Source: Chloroflexota bacterium
GTDB taxonomy: Bacteria; Chloroflexota; Dehalococcoidia; Lucifugimonadales; UBA2962
Assembly: GCA_002699485.1 (NCBI GenBank)
Contig: PAAV01000052.1
Location: 1 to 64,000 of the forward strand
Reading direction: 5' to 3'
DNA length: 64,000 bases
Position 1 is the stretch's first letter. The number at the start of each line of letters is the position of its first letter. A model generated the notes under the pieces. The model did no database searches. It was not told the DNA's origin and saw nothing but the letters and a program-made list of their open reading frames with translations. Below, one piece after another: positions 50,445 to 60,592 of this stretch. A program made the translations under genes and the position numbers.

Positions 50445-51260
50445 TTACTGTGCTATTACGCCCCCGTCAATTACTAATTCCGATCCTGTTATATATGAAG
50501 ATTCATCAGATGCAAGAAATACTATTCCCATAGCTATTTCTTCCGATTCAGCAAATCTTCCAAGAGGTATTTGTGATGTTCGGTCCGAATGTAACTCTGG
50601 GTTTGTAAACAATTCCGTCGTAAGAGGTGTTTTAGTAAAACCAGGATGAATTGAATTAACCCTTATGTTCTCTGGCGAATATTGCACAGCTGCAGCTTTA
50701 GTTAGCTGTCGTACGGCTCCTTTTGCTGCTTGATAGGATGTCACGGTGTGCGTTCCTACTATGCCATGTATTGATGATACGTTTATTACAGAACCACCTT
50801 TTTGCTTCCTTAATAAGGGAATAGCATGCTTCATGCCTAGCAAGACACCTTGAGCATGAACTTTAAGCTGAGATTCTAAGCCTTCAACAGTAGTATATTC
50901 AACCATAAGAGCTTCTTCAGGACTGCGCGCGTCTGTTACAGATGAATCGTAATTAGGTATTCCTGTTCCAGCATTATTCACCAAAACATCAAGCTTCCCT
51001 TCTACTGATTCTATTGACTTATATGCTGAGACCCAGTTGTCTTCGTTTGTAACATCTAAGTGTATGTAACGCGCATATCCCCCCATTTGGTTTATTTGCT
51101 GAGCCGTTTCTTCACCCATATCGTCACTTATATCGCCAATTATTGTCTTGGCTCCTTCCTCGGCACATTTCCACGCCGCTGCACCTCCGATGCCTTGTAT
51201 TTCGTCTGATAATCCGGTAGCCGCACCCGTTATTAATATAACTTTATTATTTAATCGCAT
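50445..51260 (-). CDS. short-chain dehydrogenase/reductase (SDR)
   Basis: VILITGAATGLSDEIQGIGGAAA; NNAGTG; S...YQAAKGAVRQLTKAAA. Confidence 0.92.
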   Translation of the reverse strand: MRLNNKVILITGAATGLSDEIQGIGGAAAWKCAEEGAKTIIGDISDDMGEETAQQINQMGGYARYIHLDVTNEDNWVSAYKSIESVEGKLDVLVNNAGTGIPNYDSSVTDARSPEEALMVEYTTVEGLESQLKVHAQGVLLGMKHAIPLLRKQKGGSVINVSSIHGIVGTHTVTSYQAAKGAVRQLTKAAAVQYSPENIRVNSIHPGFTKTPLTTELFTNPELHSDRTSQIPLGRFAESEEIAMGIVFLASDESSYITGSELVIDGGVIAQ

Positions 51261-51399
51261 AGTATTCTTTAGTTAGGTTGTTTTAAGATTAAACTGATTG
51301 ACAAAAATCAATCACCAAATGTTTTACTATCATGGACTATTTGACCTTGAAAGTCTATGTTTCTAAACTTTTGTATATAATTTGTTCGGGGAATTTTAA

Positions 51400-52554
51400 A
51401 TGAAATTTGGCTTAATGTATGAGACTCAAAGTCCGCTTATTGACGGGGAAGTTGATGAAAAAGCTTTAATCGAAAGTACTATTGAGCAATGGGTGTTAGC
51501 CGATGAACTCGGATATGACTATATATGGCTTGTAGAGCATCACTTTCTAGACACATTTTCGATATCTTCAAGTCCGGATATCCTTTATGGCGCTGCTAGC
51601 CGACTAACTAAAAACATCCGACTAGGTTTTGGAGTTGTGATTTTGCCACAACACCACCCAGTTAGAGTGGCTGAAAAAATTGCAATGGTGGATCAGTTAT
51701 CGAATGGCCGTGTGGATTTTGGAACGGGTAGAGGAGGAGCATACGAGCAAGTGGGTTTAAATGTTGACCCGAGGTCGAGTAGATCTATGTGGGAAGAAGC
51801 ACTAAGCATGATTCCAAAGATGTGGCGAAAAGGTGAATTTACATGGGAAGGTGAACATTGGAACATACCTGCCAGAAACGTAATACCCAAGCCTTTGCAA
51901 AATCCCCATCCACCGATGTGGCTAGCTGGCATGCAGCCGGAAACATATCGTATCGCTGCAGAAAAAGGGTTAGGTGTCTTATCATTATCAACTGGAGCAC
52001 CAGCTGAGATGGCACCATATATAAAAGAGTATAAAGAAAATATTCGAAACGCTAATCCTGTAGGTGATATGGTTAATGATCAATGGGCTCATTTAGCGGT
52101 ATCGCATTGTGGAGAAGACGATAAACTTGCTAAAGATACGGCTGTGGCTGCGTTAAAAAGCTTTTTCGGGCCAGATCGTCCATATACCAAAGGAGAGGGG
52201 GATGTTTACAAGCAGCTTATCAAAGCTTGGGGAGGGGTCCCAGACCATCTTAAAAACCAATTCAGCTGGGTGCTTAAAGAAGAAGAGGGTAGTGTCCCTA
52301 AATCTAGGGAAGCTAGAGAAACATCAGTTAAGCCATCAGGTATAGATGGCTTTGATAGCGATACACTATCAGAAAGAGGTGTAATAATCGCTGGAGACCC
52401 AGAGTCATGTAAAGAAGGTGTTCGGATTCATCAAGAAGCAGGCGAAGATCAGGTTTTGTTGCTTATGCAATTAGATACTATCCCACATGAAGAAGTGATT
52501 AATTCCATTAAATTATTCGGTAAAGAAGTTATGCCGGAATTCAAGTCTGATTAG
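51400..52554 (+). CDS. LLM-class flavin-dependent oxidoreductase
   Basis: DYIWLVEHHF; RLGFGVVILPQHHPVRVAEKIAMVDQLSNGRVDFGTGRG. Confidence 0.92.
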   Translation: MKFGLMYETQSPLIDGEVDEKALIESTIEQWVLADELGYDYIWLVEHHFLDTFSISSSPDILYGAASRLTKNIRLGFGVVILPQHHPVRVAEKIAMVDQLSNGRVDFGTGRGGAYEQVGLNVDPRSSRSMWEEALSMIPKMWRKGEFTWEGEHWNIPARNVIPKPLQNPHPPMWLAGMQPETYRIAAEKGLGVLSLSTGAPAEMAPYIKEYKENIRNANPVGDMVNDQWAHLAVSHCGEDDKLAKDTAVAALKSFFGPDRPYTKGEGDVYKQLIKAWGGVPDHLKNQFSWVLKEEEGSVPKSREARETSVKPSGIDGFDSDTLSERGVIIAGDPESCKEGVRIHQEAGEDQVLLLMQLDTIPHEEVINSIKLFGKEVMPEFKSD

Positions 52555-52569
52555 ATTAATAAGGTATTT

Positions 52570-52836
52570 ATGATAAAACCCTATGTAAAAAACTGGATAT
52601 TAACTATCATTGATAGCCCATTATCATGGAGTACGATTGGCTTTGTTACTGGGTTAGCTTTAGGAGCCAATCTAGCTTCTATGTGGATAATGTTTTTGGC
52701 CTTGATATGCTATCTGGTTTTATTACGCTACCACGGTGTTGCGAACCCATTGACCGAAACTAAATTGTTTGCGACTGGACCTAGTTTTTTGATTTGTTGG
52801 GTATTCGGATTTATGGTAAATGGTTGGGCTTTTTAA
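52570..52836 (+). CDS. small membrane protein (88 aa)
   Basis: Three hydrophobic segments; 15 nt downstream of the LLM gene; no family recognised. Confidence 0.55.
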   Translation: MIKPYVKNWILTIIDSPLSWSTIGFVTGLALGANLASMWIMFLALICYLVLLRYHGVANPLTETKLFATGPSFLICWVFGFMVNGWAF

Positions 52837-52859
52837 TTTAATTGTATTGGTGAATTAAA

Positions 52860-54002
52860 TTACTGGATCCTGGTACCAACAATTATCGTTCTAATTATTT
52901 CTTCAGTAGTTTTTGATATCAATTCATGGGCGTTTTCAGAGGCCTCTTCTAATGTCATTGGACGTGGAAGTATTGAAAATGCTGCATCGATCCCGTGATC
53001 ATGGACTAACTCATATTCTGCTCCGAGGGAACCCGATAAGCTCACTACGGGAATGTTTTTTGATTTACCCACTTTTGCTGCGCCAATGGGAGCTTTAGAA
53101 TAGACTGTTTGAAAATCCATTTGGCCTTCACCTGTAATCAGTAAATCAGCACCCTCTATTTTTTCATCAAATTCTAAGGTTTCTAAAACTATATCTATAC
53201 CTTTTTTCAACGAGGCATTTAAAAATGCAACCATGCCTCCTCCGAGTCCGCCCGCGGCGCCTGCTCCTGGCATATGTTTTATTTCTTTATTTAGATCTCG
53301 ATGTACGACGTGAGAAAAATGTTGTAATGCACTGTCTAGCACAGTTATCATTTCTTGAGACGCACCCTTTTGTGGGCCATATACAGCAGAAGCTCCTTCA
53401 GGGCCGCACATTGGGTTATCCACGTCGCATGCCACATTGAACTTACTTTCTAATATTCTGGGATCTAATCCAGACATATCGATAGTGTCTAAGTGTTTTA
53501 GATTAAAACCTCCAAGTTCAATTTCCTTCCCAGATGAATTCAATAATTTTATTCCTAAAGCTTGAGCTAACCCTGCTCCAGCATCATTGGTTGCACTTCC
53601 ACCAATACCTACAATGAATTCCCTGTAGCCTTTGTCCAAAGCTTTAGAGATGATCTCTCCCAACCCATATGTTGTCGATTTGTAAGGATCTAAATCTTTA
53701 GGTTTTATCAAAGTGAGACCGGATGTGCTTGCCATTTCCACTATTGCTGTTTTTTGGTCTGATAATGCTCCCCAATTCGCTTTGACTTTTGATCCCAATG
53801 GCCCGGTTACTTTTTCAGTTATAATATCGCCGCCCATCACATCTATTAGAGTTTCTAGCGTGCCGTCTCCGCCATCAGCAATTGGAATAAGTACGGTTTC
53901 GCAATCAGGCATAACAGATTTCACGCCTGACTCTATGGCCTTAGCTGCGTTCATGGCTGTTATGCTTCCTTTGAAAGCTTGAGGTGATATTACAATTTTC
54001 AT
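52860..54002 (-). CDS. glycerate kinase (GarK/GlxK type)
   Basis: MKIVISPQAFKGSITAMNAAKAIESG; PIADGGDGTLETL; GIGGSATNDAGAG. ATG 54002 chosen over the track start at 54053, which overlaps pepN. Confidence 0.92.
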   Translation of the reverse strand: MKIVISPQAFKGSITAMNAAKAIESGVKSVMPDCETVLIPIADGGDGTLETLIDVMGGDIITEKVTGPLGSKVKANWGALSDQKTAIVEMASTSGLTLIKPKDLDPYKSTTYGLGEIISKALDKGYREFIVGIGGSATNDAGAGLAQALGIKLLNSSGKEIELGGFNLKHLDTIDMSGLDPRILESKFNVACDVDNPMCGPEGASAVYGPQKGASQEMITVLDSALQHFSHVVHRDLNKEIKHMPGAGAAGGLGGGMVAFLNASLKKGIDIVLETLEFDEKIEGADLLITGEGQMDFQTVYSKAPIGAAKVGKSKNIPVVSLSGSLGAEYELVHDHGIDAAFSILPRPMTLEEASENAHELISKTTEEIIRTIIVGTRIQ

Positions 54003-54003
54003 T

Positions 54004-56565
54004 TCATCTCTTTCCATTTGACCAGTTTGATAGATCAGTTTCGTTATATTCAATCCACTTGATATTATTTTTTATTGTCTCTTTTGTTTGTAATAATGCG
54101 AGTTTTGCGGCAGGTACAGGGTTAAGTTTAAAAAATTGATCAATGTCTTCCAATGCGGAGTTATTCGTAAAACCTGATAATGCCTGAATCATATACATAA
54201 GGCCAAATCCTCCTTCCCCATATCGCCTGTCTAGCTCTTCCCAGTTTTCTTTTATAAATTGCCACGTTAATTCGCGTCCATTGTGACTTCCGCTTGACTG
54301 TACTATAACGCTTATAGTTTCGTGAGTTCTTACTTTATTAGATAGAGCCATCTCAAGTGTTTTCTGAATTAGCCCTGAATCTGGGAATTGTGTTAGCGCA
54401 CTGAGTAATCTAACTTTCTCTTCCTGCATATTAGATTCTGCATGCAAATCCCAGAATGTGTCATACAATTTTTTATCACCTCGTTTTGCCGCTAATACAT
54501 AGATTACTCTCCGTAAGTCTGCAGGTATTTGATTGCCCGTAGACAACGAATTATGTAGCTCATGGGTTGCTCGTTCTAGAACTTTTGCATCATCGAACTG
54601 ACCTGCTGACAATATTATCTGTGAACGCAATAAGGAAGTCAGATGATCATCATTCTCGTTTACTTCCCATCCGATATCTTGCTGTATTCGTTTCAACAGA
54701 AGCCTGCAATATTTCGTGAAATTATCATAATAACTTTGTTTATAACTAAGGTTTTGCATGTAACGAAGTCCGTAAATGAGTTCAGACCATACTGGTTGAC
54801 TAGGTTCTTCTTTATATGAATCACACTGTTTGAGGAATTTACTTGCCGGAGCTAGCATAGCCTGAACCATAGCGAAGCTGTCACTTATAAGACCTAGTCG
54901 GTCGGCTGCGCCTATCAGTTTTTGTTTAACTGCCAAATTCAGTAAATCTAAATCCTCTTGTGGGTATAGGACTCTATAAAAACCCGTCTGGTCGACATTC
55001 AACTTTAACCAACTAGTTTGGGTAAGCCTTGGTACTGTAATTGCCTCGGACTCTTTGTTTATTAAATGCACACTTGTTTTAGAGTTACTATCGATAGTGT
55101 TTATCGGGATAGGCCAGGTGTTGTTTTGGTTTTTGCTTCGAGCTCTCCGGTCATATGTAAACCTTCTTTGGATAAGTGAAACTTGATGTATATCTTTTGT
55201 TCTGTCAATTTCTAATTCAATATAGGGATAGCCTGTGGTTTTAACCCAAGCTTGCATAATTTCCTTTACTGGTTTACCTGATTCAATTTGCAAACATTCC
55301 CATAAATCGTTCGTAGATGCGTTGCCATGCTGAAATTTATTTAGATAGTTATTAATACCCTTTCTAAATATATCCTCTCCAAGAAAGTTTTCTAGCATTC
55401 TTATTACTGATGCGCCTTTACTATAACTAATTGCATCAAATAGCTGACCTATTTCGTTAGGGTTCTGTACCTCTTGTTCAATTGGATGTGAATTTAACAG
55501 ACCATCTAATCTCAGAGCATGTCCCGTGTCTGCAACTAAAAATTGTGTCCATTTTTGCCATTCAGGATAAATTGCATTTATAGTTTTATCTCCCATCCAA
55601 GATGCGAAACTTTCGTTCAGCCACAGGTCGTTCCACCATCTCATTGTAACGAGGTCGCCAAACCACATATGAGCCATCTCATGGGCTATTATCTCTGCGA
55701 CCAGTTGTTTTGTGGCAGAAGAACTGTTTGATGGGTCGAACAGCAATGCTGGTTCGCGATATGTTATGCATCCCCAATTCTCCATAGCACCCGCAGCAAA
55801 ATCTGGTATTGCCACATGATCCAACTTAGGTAATGGATATTCAATACCAAAATAACCTTCTAGATATTCTAAAATTTCTATTGCAACATCTAGCGCATAT
55901 TCACCTTTGTCTTCTAACCCTTCAGTTGACCAAATCCGGACAAGTGTGCCGCCTTCAGCAATTTTTTCAATACAGTTAATTTTTCCAACAATTAAGGCCA
56001 AAACATAAGTGGACATTATTGGGGTTTTTTCAAACCATAATGTTTTTGTACCATCGTTATGTTTAAGTTCTTTTTCTTCCGGCATATTTGAGATGGCCTT
56101 GTGATCTTCATCTATAGTGACGGAGAGTGCGAAAGTTGCCTTTTGACTCGGCTCATCAAAACATGGAAAAGCCCTTCGGGCGTCAGTGGGCTCAAATTGT
56201 GTTGAAGCCAACTTATTTTCCTTGCCATTCAGGTCTTTGTAGCTGCTTATATAGAAACCTCTAAGTCGGTCGTTTAATATGCCGTTAAAGTCAATAGATA
56301 GCACCCGATTGCCTTTTTTGATCTCCTGGGCGCAGATCAAAGTTGCAGTTTCATTTTCTTGGTCGTAATTGGTGCTTAAAGGTAAAACTATACTTTCTTG
56401 TTCAATAGATGCACTCAATATATCTAACTCTACCGTATCTATTACTAGAGATTCGGTGTTCTGAAGAACATTCAACTGGATTTTAACCTGGCCAGAAAAT
56501 GTAGATTCAATGAGGTCAGGTTTCAGAGAGATATCATAATGTATCGGTTTAATTGTTTTATTCAA
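54004..56565 (-). CDS. pepN: M1 family aminopeptidase (PepN-like)
   Basis: GAMENWGCITYRE; HEMAHMWFGDLVTMRWWNDLWLNESFASW. Confidence 0.95.
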   Translation of the reverse strand: MNKTIKPIHYDISLKPDLIESTFSGQVKIQLNVLQNTESLVIDTVELDILSASIEQESIVLPLSTNYDQENETATLICAQEIKKGNRVLSIDFNGILNDRLRGFYISSYKDLNGKENKLASTQFEPTDARRAFPCFDEPSQKATFALSVTIDEDHKAISNMPEEKELKHNDGTKTLWFEKTPIMSTYVLALIVGKINCIEKIAEGGTLVRIWSTEGLEDKGEYALDVAIEILEYLEGYFGIEYPLPKLDHVAIPDFAAGAMENWGCITYREPALLFDPSNSSSATKQLVAEIIAHEMAHMWFGDLVTMRWWNDLWLNESFASWMGDKTINAIYPEWQKWTQFLVADTGHALRLDGLLNSHPIEQEVQNPNEIGQLFDAISYSKGASVIRMLENFLGEDIFRKGINNYLNKFQHGNASTNDLWECLQIESGKPVKEIMQAWVKTTGYPYIELEIDRTKDIHQVSLIQRRFTYDRRARSKNQNNTWPIPINTIDSNSKTSVHLINKESEAITVPRLTQTSWLKLNVDQTGFYRVLYPQEDLDLLNLAVKQKLIGAADRLGLISDSFAMVQAMLAPASKFLKQCDSYKEEPSQPVWSELIYGLRYMQNLSYKQSYYDNFTKYCRLLLKRIQQDIGWEVNENDDHLTSLLRSQIILSAGQFDDAKVLERATHELHNSLSTGNQIPADLRRVIYVLAAKRGDKKLYDTFWDLHAESNMQEEKVRLLSALTQFPDSGLIQKTLEMALSNKVRTHETISVIVQSSGSHNGRELTWQFIKENWEELDRRYGEGGFGLMYMIQALSGFTNNSALEDIDQFFKLNPVPAAKLALLQTKETIKNNIKWIEYNETDLSNWSNGKR

Positions 56566-57170
56566 GGTGCAGTTTCATTTATGAGATTAAAAACTCGTTT
56601 TTTGCTGGCATTTTTTGCTTCAAATATGATTTTTTCGATTTCATATAATGTTTGTTCGATGCGATCTTCTTTATTGTAAACAATGAACTCGAAGTTGCCA
56701 GATTCATTAATTTCAGTGATAGCTGTATCTAATCTTACTTTTAGTGCTTGTTTCGACTCTGTCATTCTTTTCGTTAGGCGTTTTTCCAGATCATTTATTG
56801 ATTCGGGCATGATAAATATGGAAAGCACACGTGGCTCAAGTTTCATAATAGTTTTAGCTCCTTGAACATCAGCCTTTATTAAGGCATCCTGACCTCTAGA
56901 CAATGCAGATTTTACTTGGTCTTTTGGAACTCCATATTGATTGCCATACACATTAGCGTATTCTAAAAATTCGTTAGCTTTTTTCATCCTTTCAAAATCT
57001 TTTTGATCTACAAAAATGTAATCTCTGCCATCAATTTCTCCTACTCTGATACTTCTGGTTGTTGCTGTAATAATGACATTTATGGAATTAAAATTATCTC
57101 GAAGTTTATTGATTACAGAATCTTTCCCCACTCCAGAAGGACCTGATATTAATACGATTAAAGGGTTCAA
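56562..57170 (-). CDS. gmk: guanylate kinase
   Basis: VLISGPSGVGKDSVI; TTRSIRVGEIDGRDYIFV; overlaps the pepN start by 4 nt. Confidence 0.94.
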   Translation of the reverse strand: MNPLIVLISGPSGVGKDSVINKLRDNFNSINVIITATTRSIRVGEIDGRDYIFVDQKDFERMKKANEFLEYANVYGNQYGVPKDQVKSALSRGQDALIKADVQGAKTIMKLEPRVLSIFIMPESINDLEKRLTKRMTESKQALKVRLDTAITEINESGNFEFIVYNKEDRIEQTLYEIEKIIFEAKNASKKRVFNLINETAP

Positions 57171-57224
57171 TGCTTTGACCTACCTAACTTGATCGGCTCA
57201 ATTTCCATAATTGTAGTAATGGGT

Positions 57225-58550
57225 TCAGCGCTTTATGTCTGCCTGTTTATTTGTAAGAATTGACAAATTTTCCCAGAAGCCAGGATATGAAATCATATTT
57301 GCTTCAGCTCTATTTATCTCAGTAACCCCATTTGATAGCACTCCTGCAATTCCCATAGTCATTGCTATTCTATGGTCATCAAATGAGTCCACAGACGTCC
57401 CGACTAGATTCGATTTCCCGCTTATTACCATTCCATCATTTGTTTCTTTAACTTTTGCCCCTAATTTGGAAAGCCCATCGACTGTGGCCGCAATTCTATC
57501 CGATTCCTTGACCCTAAGCTCTCCAGCATCTTTTATAATTGTTTTGCCTTTTGCAAGGGATGCTGCTAAGGATAAAACAGGAATTTCATCAATGACCCTG
57601 GGTATTAAATCTCCTTCAATATCAATTCCTCTTAGTTGAGATGAATGTATAGTAATATCACCGTAAGGTTCGCCAGCTTCTTCGCCAATATTAGATAATT
57701 TTATGTTTGCATCCATCATTTTTAACACTTCAATCACTCCTATGCGAGAAGGGTTGAGTCCAACTCTCTTGAGTGTAATTGAAGCGTCTGGATGACATGA
57801 TGCCAAAACCATCCAAAACGCCGCTCCGCTAATATCACCTGGAACAACAACATCTAGAGCAGATAGGTCTGATGGTTTGATCTCTATTGATAAATTTTCA
57901 ATGGCGATGTTAGCTCCCATTGCTTCCAGCATTCTTTCAGTGTGATCTCGTGAAAGTTCGGGCTGGATTATAGTGGTAGTTCCTTGTGCTTTGATGCCGG
58001 CTATCATGATGCAAGATTTAACCTGAGCAGATGCTACAGGCATTACATACTCAATTCCAGATAAATTTCCGCCATGTATTTTCAGCGGTGCGTAAGAAGG
58101 TTTATTAACACCATCAATAATAGCACCCATCTTTGCGAGTGGATTGATTATTCGGTCCATAGGCCTATTCTGTAGAGAATTATCGCCAGTTATTGTTGAT
58201 TCGAATGCTTGGGTTGCAAGTAAACCGGATACCATTCGAAAAGTAGTTCCACTGTTTCCAGCGTCAAGCATTTCTTCGGGTTTCGATAAATCGCCCTTAC
58301 CGATGCCTTCAACAATAAATGTATCATCAACATACATTGAATCATCAGGCTGGACTTTTTGTATGTTGATACCTAGACCATTTAAGCAATTAATCATTGC
58401 ATTTCGGTCGTCACCCTGACAAAAATTGGATACTAATGCAGAACCGTTACTAATTGAGTTTAGTAACATGGCTCGATGCGATATAGATTTGTCTCCTGGG
58501 AGTGAGATTATGCCGTTTATTTTCTCGGCTTTGCTTACAGATTTAATCAA
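57225..58550 (-). CDS. aroA: 3-phosphoshikimate 1-carboxyvinyltransferase (EPSP synthase)
   Basis: LPGDKSISHRAMLLNSI; LDAGNSGTTFRM; LRVKESDRIAAT; DDHRIAMTMGIAG. Confidence 0.95.
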   Translation of the reverse strand: MIKSVSKAEKINGIISLPGDKSISHRAMLLNSISNGSALVSNFCQGDDRNAMINCLNGLGINIQKVQPDDSMYVDDTFIVEGIGKGDLSKPEEMLDAGNSGTTFRMVSGLLATQAFESTITGDNSLQNRPMDRIINPLAKMGAIIDGVNKPSYAPLKIHGGNLSGIEYVMPVASAQVKSCIMIAGIKAQGTTTIIQPELSRDHTERMLEAMGANIAIENLSIEIKPSDLSALDVVVPGDISGAAFWMVLASCHPDASITLKRVGLNPSRIGVIEVLKMMDANIKLSNIGEEAGEPYGDITIHSSQLRGIDIEGDLIPRVIDEIPVLSLAASLAKGKTIIKDAGELRVKESDRIAATVDGLSKLGAKVKETNDGMVISGKSNLVGTSVDSFDDHRIAMTMGIAGVLSNGVTEINRAEANMISYPGFWENLSILTNKQADIKR

Positions 58551-58552
58551 TA

Positions 58553-59554
58553 TTAACTTTTTCTAAAGTATTTCCAATTCTTGCGTGATTTATCAGTCAT
58601 TTTACGATATCTATCCATCATGTAAGTTCCTACCATCATTTCCGCCATTGTTTCTTTAGCATTCGGCATCCTTGTATCTTGACGGTCGTCTGGGTGTAAT
58701 GTTCCTGCCTCCCATTTTGCCCTTTGTTCCCACGCCGAAATGAATGATTCAAAGAGTTTCTCTTTGTCGTCAAGAAATTGTTTTCTGAAGTCATAAAGTG
58801 ATGCAATCATTTCATCAATCCAATGAATGGTATCTTTTGCATTTAGGTCAGCGGCTATGCTATTTTCTTCCGGGTCTTTGTCTGCAAGTTGAGTCATAGC
58901 TTTGAACTCGGGAGTTGATAGCTTAGACATTTCAGGCCAAGACCTACTTTTCGATGCTGTCATGATTAAAGCTGATGAAATTACATTAGGCAAAAATGCC
59001 ATCGCAGAACTATAACTGTCGTGTTCAGAAGCGTCCAGGAAATATGGCTGAGAACCACATTGTTTAGCTAACCATGTCATCGTTTGAATACCCTCTGAAC
59101 GGGTACTTTTGTCTGTGACTATGCAATATGGTGATCCCGATATGGCATCAGCATTAACGTCTTCCAGGCTCCATAAATTCGATTGTGTAACTGGCCTACC
59201 TGCTACGAAATTTACAGACGATGGCAAGAGTTCATTAGCCCATTTGATAATCGGTTGTTTTAGAGGCCCTGTATCAGTTATGGTGGCGCCCGGACTGAAA
59301 TGTGGCGAAAGATTTTCTAATAAGTCTTTGATGTAATGTAATGGAGCATCCAGTATTACAATTTCAGCATCACTGACACATTTTCTCGCACTATTTTCCG
59401 TGTTATCAACTGCACCAATATTCTTAGCAAATTTTAATTTCTCAGGTTCAGCTCCAGCAGCAGTTATTTGAAATTCACTTCTATGATTGTTCTTCAGGGA
59501 CAGCGCTATGCACAGCCCAACTATGTCAATACCAAGTATCGCTATCTTAGTCAT
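58553..59554 (-). CDS. prephenate dehydrogenase-like Rossmann-fold protein, signature motifs degenerate
   Basis: Upstream of aroA; MTKIAILGIDIVGLCIALSLK; ATITDTGPLKQPIIKWA; EHDSYSSAMAFLPN. Confidence 0.65.
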   Translation of the reverse strand: MTKIAILGIDIVGLCIALSLKNNHRSEFQITAAGAEPEKLKFAKNIGAVDNTENSARKCVSDAEIVILDAPLHYIKDLLENLSPHFSPGATITDTGPLKQPIIKWANELLPSSVNFVAGRPVTQSNLWSLEDVNADAISGSPYCIVTDKSTRSEGIQTMTWLAKQCGSQPYFLDASEHDSYSSAMAFLPNVISSALIMTASKSRSWPEMSKLSTPEFKAMTQLADKDPEENSIAADLNAKDTIHWIDEMIASLYDFRKQFLDDKEKLFESFISAWEQRAKWEAGTLHPDDRQDTRMPNAKETMAEMMVGTYMMDRYRKMTDKSRKNWKYFRKS

Positions 59555-59652
59555 AATAATACTTCCCACAACACAAGTAACTTTTCGTAATAACAGGCGC
59601 TCAGACTTGAGACTCTTTCTAGATATAACTTATAGAGGTTAATAACCTAAAT

Positions 59653-60114
59653 TTAATTTGCACCACAACCACATCCACCGCTACCACATCCCCCGCCGGT
59701 AGCAGTTCCGCTCGTGCTATCAACACTTGCCGGGTCAACTGGAGGTTTTGATCCACCACCGCATCCACAACCGCCGCCGCCGCAGGCACAGCCACCAGTA
59801 GCAGGTGTGTTTGGATTGCTAATTACAAATCCGCTTCGCATAAGACCATCAACATAATCTATGCTAGAACCATCGATTAGAGGAGCACTTTGTGAATCGA
59901 TTAAAATATCTACTTTCGACGTTTTTATGATCATATCGTCTTCTTCAGCAGCGTCTTCAACACCTAAAACATACTGCAATCCGCCTCCGCAACCTGAACT
60001 AGGCATAACCATGATTCTTAACATGCCAGCAGATTTATTTTGTTCATCGAGAACTTCGCGTAATTTTTCCGCTGCGGAATCTGTGACTTCTATAGTTGGT
60101 GTTTCAGTGGTCAA
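59653..60114 (-). CDS. A-type (IscA/HesB) iron-sulfur protein with Gly/Cys-rich C-terminal tail
   Basis: VTDSAAEKLREVLDEQ...MVMPSSGCGGGLQYVLGVED...IDYVDGLMRSGFVISNPN; tail GGCACGGGGCGCGGG...GGGCGSGGCGCGAN. Confidence 0.85.
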   Translation of the reverse strand: MTTETPTIEVTDSAAEKLREVLDEQNKSAGMLRIMVMPSSGCGGGLQYVLGVEDAAEEDDMIIKTSKVDILIDSQSAPLIDGSSIDYVDGLMRSGFVISNPNTPATGGCACGGGGCGCGGGSKPPVDPASVDSTSGTATGGGCGSGGCGCGAN

Positions 60115-60328
60115 AATTTTACCTCTAGAATATATTGATAGGTATAAAATCTTTTAGCTTCCAGATAAATACCTTAGATGATGGTAGCATTTCGCACCAT
60201 TGAGGGTCAATTGCTATTAAATCATTCGAATTGTATAACGCTGTCTATTGACTGCTTAAAGTCTATGGAATTAAAATTTACTTATCGTCTTGAGTGTTTA
60301 TATCATTTTTGATAGAACAATTGAGACT

Positions 60329-60334
60329 TATAAT
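60329..60334 (+). promoter_or_regulatory. candidate -10 box (TATAAT) for the 5S rRNA
   Basis: Exact TATAAT ending 10 nt before the 5S 5' end; no convincing -35 at standard spacing. Confidence 0.45.
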
Positions 60335-60344
60335 AATAAAGAAT

Positions 60345-60464
60345 CCCTTGGTGATTTTGGCGAGGTTGACCCACCCGTTCCCATCCCGAACACGGAAGTG
60401 AAACGCTTCAGCGCTTACGATACTGCACCCGCAAGGGTGTGGGAAAATATGTCATCGCCAAGGG
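60345..60464 (+). rRNA. rrf: 5S ribosomal RNA
   Basis: CCCTTGGTGA...CCACCCGTTCCCATCCCGAACACGGAAGTGAAACGC...CATCGCCAAGGG; complementary ends CCCTTGG/CCAAGGG; 120 nt. Confidence 0.95.
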
Positions 60465-60471
60465 TTTTTTT
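60458..60471 (+). terminator. T-tract terminator immediately after the 5S rRNA
   Basis: 5S 3' helix strand CCAAGGG followed directly by TTTTTTT. Confidence 0.5.
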
Positions 60472-60592
60472 ATTAAGCAAAGATTAGTAAAGGCTGATAA
60501 AAGATTACTATCTCGTAGTTTCACTCATTTACACTCCAGTTGGGCATATATATAATGAACCTGCCATATTTTGGACAAATTAAATTACGCTA

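Noticed and set aside
50338-50649. Plus-strand ORFs 50338-50649 and 50348-50533
   Set aside because: They are translations of the tRNA-Sec gene and the antisense of the SDR gene; no protein signal.
60290-60487. Plus-strand 65-aa ORF
   Set aside because: It is a translation across the 5S rRNA gene.
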